From Coriaria nepalensis (Eukaryota; Streptophyta; Magnoliopsida; Cucurbitales; Coriariaceae): a stretch of 64,000 nucleotides of DNA. Under the pieces are notes generated by a model that was not told where the DNA came from, did not search any database, and was given only the letters and a program-made list of their open reading frames with translations. Both the position numbers and the translations under genes were made by a program. Shown piece by piece: positions 62,102 through 64,000 of this stretch (its first letter is position 1; each line of letters starts with the position of its first letter). The stretch lies in NCBI GenBank assembly GCA_027186245.1, contig CP114488.1, positions 6,057,501 to 6,121,500 on the forward strand. Reading direction: 5' to 3'.

Positions 62102-64000
62102 GCTTGAGAATTGTTGAGGCTGGGTGTCAGGTCACCTATCGTCCAATAGTTAGCTCTTAGTCATACGGCCCGAGGTGTCGAGGGTCGAGTGACATTTATC
62201 TTGACAACCTGCTCCTCCTAACACCTAACTAATTAAGGCTAACCCCCATCAATCATGGTTATCTCGGGACAAAAGTTAGCTTGGACGCTCGAGTATTTTC
62301 AACTGCTTCATTATTTTGCTTTTACGGCCGTGTCCCTCATTAAGTGGCATGCCCTTTCAAATTTTCGAAGTGATTTTCTCTCTTTCCCTCGCTTTCAATT
62401 TCTTCTTTCTTCTTTTTTTCTCTTTTTACTCCTTGCTCCTCCATTTTTTCTCTTTGAGAAATTTCTCTTTATATCCAAGATCACACTGTCATTGCTCCTT
62501 GCTCTGACTACCCGACTATTTCCTTGTTTGCTTATAGCTATACTCCACATGCTATCACCAACAATGTTTGAAAGACCAAGTTAGTTTCTCGACTCCCTTC
62601 TCTCCCTTGTTTCCTCCATTGGTGTTCTATGTGATGCATTTGCACCTTTTCATTTTCCCATCTCTAACTACCTGGCTATTTCTTTTTTCTTATTTTCGAT
62701 CAAAATATGGGCATGGTGTAAGTTCTTATGAGTTTCCCGCCTTAGTTTCCAATTTCCCCTACTCGAACTTTTTGACGCAGCTGCCTTTAGGGTTTCTACA
62801 CCATAGACCCACCAAACTTGCCTCAGCCTTAGAGAAGGGCCTTTCAACACTCACTTTTGAGGCTTATCTCCCTTCTCTCCCTTTCAACATTGATCTGGGG
62901 TTGAGGCTTGTCTCCCTGATAGACTTCCTTTTAGCATCAGATTCGTCACACTCTTTTCCGAGCAATCAAACTTTTTCCACTTGAGCTTGAGAATTATTGA
63001 GGTTGAGGTGTCAGATCACCTATCGTCTAATAGTTAGACCCATGTCATACAGCCCGAAGTGTCGAGGGTCAAGTGACACCTATTTTGACAACCTGCTCCT
63101 CTTAACACCTAACTTAATGAGGCTAACCCCCATCAATCATGGTGATCTTGGGATGCAAGTTAGCTTGCACGCTTGAGTATTTTCAACCGCTTCATTATTT
63201 CGCTTTCACGCCCGTGTCCCTCATCAAGTGTCATGCCCTTTCAAATTTCAGGTGTGATTTTCTCTCTGTCCCTCCCTTTTATTTTCTTCTTTCTTCTTTC
63301 TTTCTCATTTTTCTCCTTGCTCCTCAATTTATTCTCTTTGTGAAATTTCTCTTTATATCCAAGATCACGTTACCATTCCTTCTTGCTCTGACTACTCGCC
63401 TATTTCTTTGTTTGCTCATAGCTACTCCACCAGTTATCACCAATAATGTTTGAAAGCCAAGTTAGTTTCTCAACTCCCTTCTCTCCCTTGTTTCCTCCAT
63501 TGTTGTTCTATGTGATGCATTCACACCTTTTCATTTCTCCATCTCTAACTACCCGACTGTTTCTTTTTTCTTATTTTCGATCGAAATATGGGCATGGTGT
63601 AGGTTCTTATAAGTTTCCCGCCTTAGTTTCCGATTTCCCCTACTTTAACCTTTTGATGCAGCTGCCTTTAGGAGTTCTACACCATAGATCCGCCAAATCT
63701 GCCTCTGCCTTAGAGAAGGGCCTTTCGACACTCACTTTCGAGGCTTGTCTCCCTTCTCTCCCTTTCAATATTGATCTGGGCAGAGGCTTGTCGACATCCT
63801 TGATAGCCTTCTCTTTAGCATTAGATTAGTCACACTCTTTTCCGAGCAATCAAACTTTTTCCACTTGAGCTTGAGAATTATTGAGGCTGAGGTGTCAGAT
63901 CACCTATCGTCCAATAGTTAGCCCTTTATCATGCTGACATCGGTGTCGAGGGTCATGTGAGACCTATCTTGACAACCTTCTCCTCCTAACACCTAACTTA
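62102..64000. repeat. Tandem array with unit of about 884 bp, three copies, third cut by the window end
   Basis: The marker gcttgagaattrttgagg recurs at 62102, 62985 and 63869, spacing 883 and 884. Each unit continues in the same order: acctatcgtccaatagttag, tgtcgagggtc, acaacctgctcctc, gctaacccccatcaatcatgg, a long C/T-rich block, then agcaatcaaactttttccac. Units 1 and 2 are highly similar with scattered substitutions and small indels. Frames in the units share the same shifted stops and show no recognisable domain, so the array is probably satellite-like or repeats inside a large retroelement. Confidence 0.9.

Noticed and set aside
62255..63829. Several 100-140-codon frames in the tandem array as genes
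   Set aside because: They are Phe/Leu/Ser-rich translations of C/T-rich repeat DNA, shift frame between copies and match no family.
1..64000. tRNA, rRNA, CRISPR arrays, riboswitches
   Set aside because: None was recognised by eye; a covariance-model scan would be needed to exclude a diverged tRNA or small RNA.

Overview
The window is nuclear DNA of a flowering plant, most likely a eudicot. It has AT-rich intergenic DNA, intron-rich genes with GT-AG junctions, and many decayed plant transposons (Ty1-copia, Ty3-gypsy, CACTA, hAT-like, small inverted-repeat elements). No bacterial, organellar or CRISPR features are visible. The species cannot be named from the sequence.

Four complete host genes could be assembled exon by exon, with reading phase closing at every junction. 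(1) 3841-8716, plus: a 237-residue membrane protein with an N-terminal ubiquitin-like domain and a C-terminal SAYSvFN domain (SAYSD1-like). (2) 18304-23858, plus: a 776-residue PP2C phosphatase of the POLTERGEIST/PLL type with an MGNG myristoylation start. (3) 35156-38174, minus: a 636-residue type I inositol polyphosphate 5-phosphatase. (4) 52404-60649, minus: a 278-residue four-pass tetraspanin-like protein of the TOM2A family, whose first intron is stretched to 5.7 kb by a copia element. A fifth piece, 24848-25073 minus, is the severed C-terminal zinc-finger end of a glutaredoxin-like gene.

Layout. 1-3300: CACTA transposase relic. 3841-8716: SAYSD1-like gene, with a 418-bp inverted-repeat element in intron 2 and an 825-bp hAT-like element in intron 6. 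9600-12230: copia LTR and RT/RNase H debris. 12798-13530: a foldback element. 13630-14060: a possible LINE ORF1 relic. 16217-17043: a non-autonomous hAT-like element with a sister copy at 39721-40487. 18304-23858: PP2C. 24848-25073: glutaredoxin fragment. 26068-27672: gypsy gag, primer-binding site and LTR. 29319-34388: copia element on the minus strand with two LTRs. 35156-38174: 5-phosphatase. 39160-46600: repeat-rich DNA including a miniature LTR (TRIM-like) element and a second copy of the 9.6-kb LTR. 47090-51470: second CACTA relic split by a solo-LTR-like insertion. 52404-60649: TOM2A-like gene with a copia element (55247-60117) flanked by a perfect 5-bp duplication. 62102-64000: tandem array with a unit of about 884 bp, running off the window.

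The four genes do not form an operon or an obvious pathway. All four products are expected at membranes or to act on membrane signalling (ER/translocon, plasma-membrane PP2C, phosphoinositides, tetraspanin), but this is probably coincidence. I found no convincing new biological system. The least explained structures are the 884-bp tandem array at the right edge, the TCGACCC-rich arrays shared by two distant repeats, the 733-bp foldback element, and the nested palindrome inside the intronic hAT-like element.
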